A stretch of 36,380 nucleotides of DNA, taken from positions 1 through 36,380 of the forward strand of contig JALSJK010000181.1 in assembly GCA_026989395.1 (NCBI GenBank). The letters run 5' to 3'. Below are positions 34,443 through 36,380 of this stretch, in pieces. How positions within the stretch are numbered: the first letter of the stretch is position 1; each line of letters begins with the position of its first letter. The stretch comes from Methylomonas sp. (GTDB lineage: Bacteria > Pseudomonadota > Gammaproteobacteria > Methylococcales > Methylomonadaceae). Under the pieces are notes generated by a model. It was not told the origin of the DNA, ran no database searches, and worked only from the letters and a program-made list of their open reading frames with translations. A program made the position numbers and the translations under genes.

Positions 34443-36380
34443 ATGTCTGAAGATAAAATTTATCCTGTTAAGCCAGAAATAGCCAACATTGCCCACATTA
34501 CAAAAGATCGCTATCTGGAAATGTATCAACATTCCATTACTGAACCTGAAACGTTTTGGGCCGAACAAGCGGAACATTTTCTCAGCTGGGATAAACCGTG
34601 GGATAAAGTCATGGATGTTGACTTTCCAACAGGAAATATTCGCTGGTTTGAAGGCGCTAAACTCAATGTTAGTTACAACTGCCTGGACCGGCATTTGGCA
34701 GGTCAGGCTGATCAACCGGCTATTATCTGGGAAGGCGATGAGCCAGATCAGGATAAAAGCATCAGCTACCAGGAACTCCACGAGCAAGTCTGCAAATTTT
34801 CCAATGTTTTAAAATTACTAGGCGTTAAAAAGGGCGATAGAGTATGTATTTATCTGCCCATGATTGCTGAAGCTGCAACTGTGATACTGGCTTGCACACG
34901 AATTGGCGCTGTCCACTCCATTGTTTTTGGCGGGTTTTCTGCCGAATCACTTAGAGACAGGATTATAGATGCCGATTGCCAATTTCTGGTTTGCGCTGAT
35001 GAAAACATTCGGGGCGGCAAAACCCATCCATTGAAAAGTAATGCCGATCAAGCTGTAGCAAATTGCCCCTGCATCAAAAAAGTTATCGTCATCAAAAACA
35101 CGGGTAACAATATCAACTGGAATTACGCACGTGATGTCTGGTATCACGAAGCGATGGAATCCGCTTCTACAGATTGCCCGCCTGAACCTATGGATGCTGA
35201 AGATCCATTATTCATACTCTATACATCTGGGTCAACCGGCAAACCTAAAGGCGTTCTGCATACAACCGCAGGTTATTTGCTATATGCAGCGATGACTCAT
35301 AAATATGTGTTCGATTATCACGATGGTGATATTTATTGGTGTACCGCTGATATTGGCTGGGTAACTGGCCACAGTTATATTATTTATGGCCCGCTTTGCA
35401 ATGGCGCCACAACATTAATGTTTGAAGGCATCCCCACTTACCCGGAAGCCGATCGTTTTTGGCAGGTGATTGATAAACATCAGGTCAATATTTTTTATAC
35501 TGCTCCAACAGCTATCCGGGCATTAATGGCTCAAGGAGATGAATATGTTACCCGTACCAACCGAACCAGTCTGAGAATACTAGGCTCAGTTGGCGAACCC
35601 ATCAACCCAGAAGCTTGGGAATGGTATTATCACGTCGTGGGAGATTCACGTTGCCCGATTGTCGATACCTGGTGGCAAACAGAAACCGGCGGTATTTTAA
35701 TTTCGCCATTACCTGGCGCCATTGATTTAAAACCCGGCTCTGCAACTCTGCCTTTTTTTGGAATCAGGCCTGAAATTCTGGATAATGAAGGCAATATTCT
35801 TGAAGGAGAAGCTGCAGGAGTTCTAGCTATTGCCAGCTCCTGGCCTGGTCAGGCTCGAACTGTTTATGGCGATCATCAACGTTTTATCGATACTTATTTC
35901 AAGAGCTTTCCGGGTTATTACTTTACTGGCGATGGTGCGCGCCGGGATAAAGATGGTTATTACTGGATTACCGGACGTGTCGATGATGTCATCAATGTTT
36001 CCGGCCACCGCATGGGGACTGCGGAAGTTGAAAGTGCTTTGGTATTACATCCCGATGTTGCGGAAGCTGCGGTTGTCGGTTTTCCTCATGACATCAAAGG
36101 CCAAGGCATCTATGCGTATGTAACTGTTAATGTAGGCATTGTCCCTTCTGAAAATCTAAGGAAAGAGTTGATTGACCTGGTCAGAAAAGAAATTGGCCCT
36201 ATTGCAACTCCAGATGTGATCCAATGGGCGCCAGGCTTGCCAAAAACCCGGTCTGGTAAAATCATGCGCCGCATTTTACGTAAAATAGCCGCTAATGAAT
36301 TGGATAATCTAGGTGATACTTCAACCTTGGCTGATCCGTCAGTCGTTGATGATTTGATAGCCAACCGGGGTAATAAATAA
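34443..36380 (+). CDS. acs: Acetyl-coenzyme A synthetase
   Basis: Acs makes acetyl-CoA from acetate, ATP and CoA through an acetyl-AMP intermediate. The 645-residue protein is complete, with its TAA on the last three bases of the window. Visible are the adenylate-forming motif [16 protein letters not shown], the WWQTETGG motif, [20 protein letters not shown], and the C-terminal [11 protein letters not shown] with the Lys usually regulated by acetylation. The N-terminal domain begins with the usual YLEMYQHSI and FWAEQA segments. GAGGG lies 5-6 bases before the ATG. It stands alone after gluQ. Confidence 0.97.
   Translation: MSEDKIYPVKPEIANIAHITKDRYLEMYQHSITEPETFWAEQAEHFLSWDKPWDKVMDVDFPTGNIRWFEGAKLNVSYNCLDRHLAGQADQPAIIWEGDEPDQDKSISYQELHEQVCKFSNVLKLLGVKKGDRVCIYLPMIAEAATVILACTRIGAVHSIVFGGFSAESLRDRIIDADCQFLVCADENIRGGKTHPLKSNADQAVANCPCIKKVIVIKNTGNNINWNYARDVWYHEAMESASTDCPPEPMDAEDPLFILYTSGSTGKPKGVLHTTAGYLLYAAMTHKYVFDYHDGDIYWCTADIGWVTGHSYIIYGPLCNGATTLMFEGIPTYPEADRFWQVIDKHQVNIFYTAPTAIRALMAQGDEYVTRTNRTSLRILGSVGEPINPEAWEWYYHVVGDSRCPIVDTWWQTETGGILISPLPGAIDLKPGSATLPFFGIRPEILDNEGNILEGEAAGVLAIASSWPGQARTVYGDHQRFIDTYFKSFPGYYFTGDGARRDKDGYYWITGRVDDVINVSGHRMGTAEVESALVLHPDVAEAAVVGFPHDIKGQGIYAYVTVNVGIVPSENLRKELIDLVRKEIGPIATPDVIQWAPGLPKTRSGKIMRRILRKIAANELDNLGDTSTLADPSVVDDLIANRGNK

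Noticed and set aside
34140-34787. 215-residue minus-strand open frame
   Set aside because: Antisense across the end of gluQ and the start of acs, both firmly identified; no recognisable motifs.

Overview
This window is a stretch of chromosome from a gammaproteobacterium with fairly AT-rich DNA (about 40% G+C by eye, not computed). The gene orders radC | coaBC-dut-algC-argB and dksA-gluQ, together with an MSHA-type pilus block, are typical of Gammaproteobacteria. The periplasmic copper proteins (multicopper oxidase, cupredoxin, DUF411, SodC) and a VPxP-type C-terminal sorting signal would suit a Methylococcales-like methanotroph. That placement is an inference; no methane-oxidation gene is present.

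Layout. Positions 1-123 (minus strand) carry a consensus promoter, hairpin, boxA and leader of an rRNA operon whose 16S gene should start just left of position 1. Positions 309-5426 are an LPS block: msbA (minus), then a heptosyltransferase, an O-antigen ligase and a family 2 glycosyltransferase (plus). Positions 5473-7620 hold sodC, an unrecognised polytopic membrane protein and a YqaA/DedA-type protein, all on the minus strand. Positions 7746-11010 (minus) are a three-gene copper operon. It encodes a membrane-anchored protein whose predicted mature N-terminus is His, a two-domain multicopper oxidase, and a membrane-anchored cupredoxin, and it ends at a clear intrinsic terminator.

Positions 11286-19581 are housekeeping genes: pgi and mltF (plus), DUF411-glk-ald as a minus-strand unit, radC (minus), then coaBC-dut (plus). 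algC with an N-terminal membrane module and argB follow. A DUF4124 coiled-coil protein comes back on the minus strand and overlaps the end of argB.

Positions 24440-30676 form a type IV/MSHA-like pilus block: a PilW/MshO-like pilin with a long Asp-rich insertion, a PilX/MshP-like protein fused to a DNRLRE-type domain, then PilM-, PilN-, PilO-, PilP- and PilQ-like genes joined by 4-8 bp overlaps. The assembly ATPases and major pilin are not in the window. A small exported protein with a PEP-CTERM-like tail is antisense to the end of the secretin gene. A 35-bp perfect inverted repeat precedes an aminotransferase-rhodanese pair (minus), and the window closes with dksA, gluQ and acs (plus); acs ends on the last base.

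The least explained parts are the copper operon, the two unusual pilus proteins, the unrecognised membrane protein at 6290-7066, and the start of gluQ. No tRNA, CRISPR array, insertion sequence or prophage gene was seen. Several starts were moved from the longest open frame on the basis of ribosome binding sites or family length (glycosyltransferase, YqaA, DUF411, radC, argB, PilX-like, secretin).
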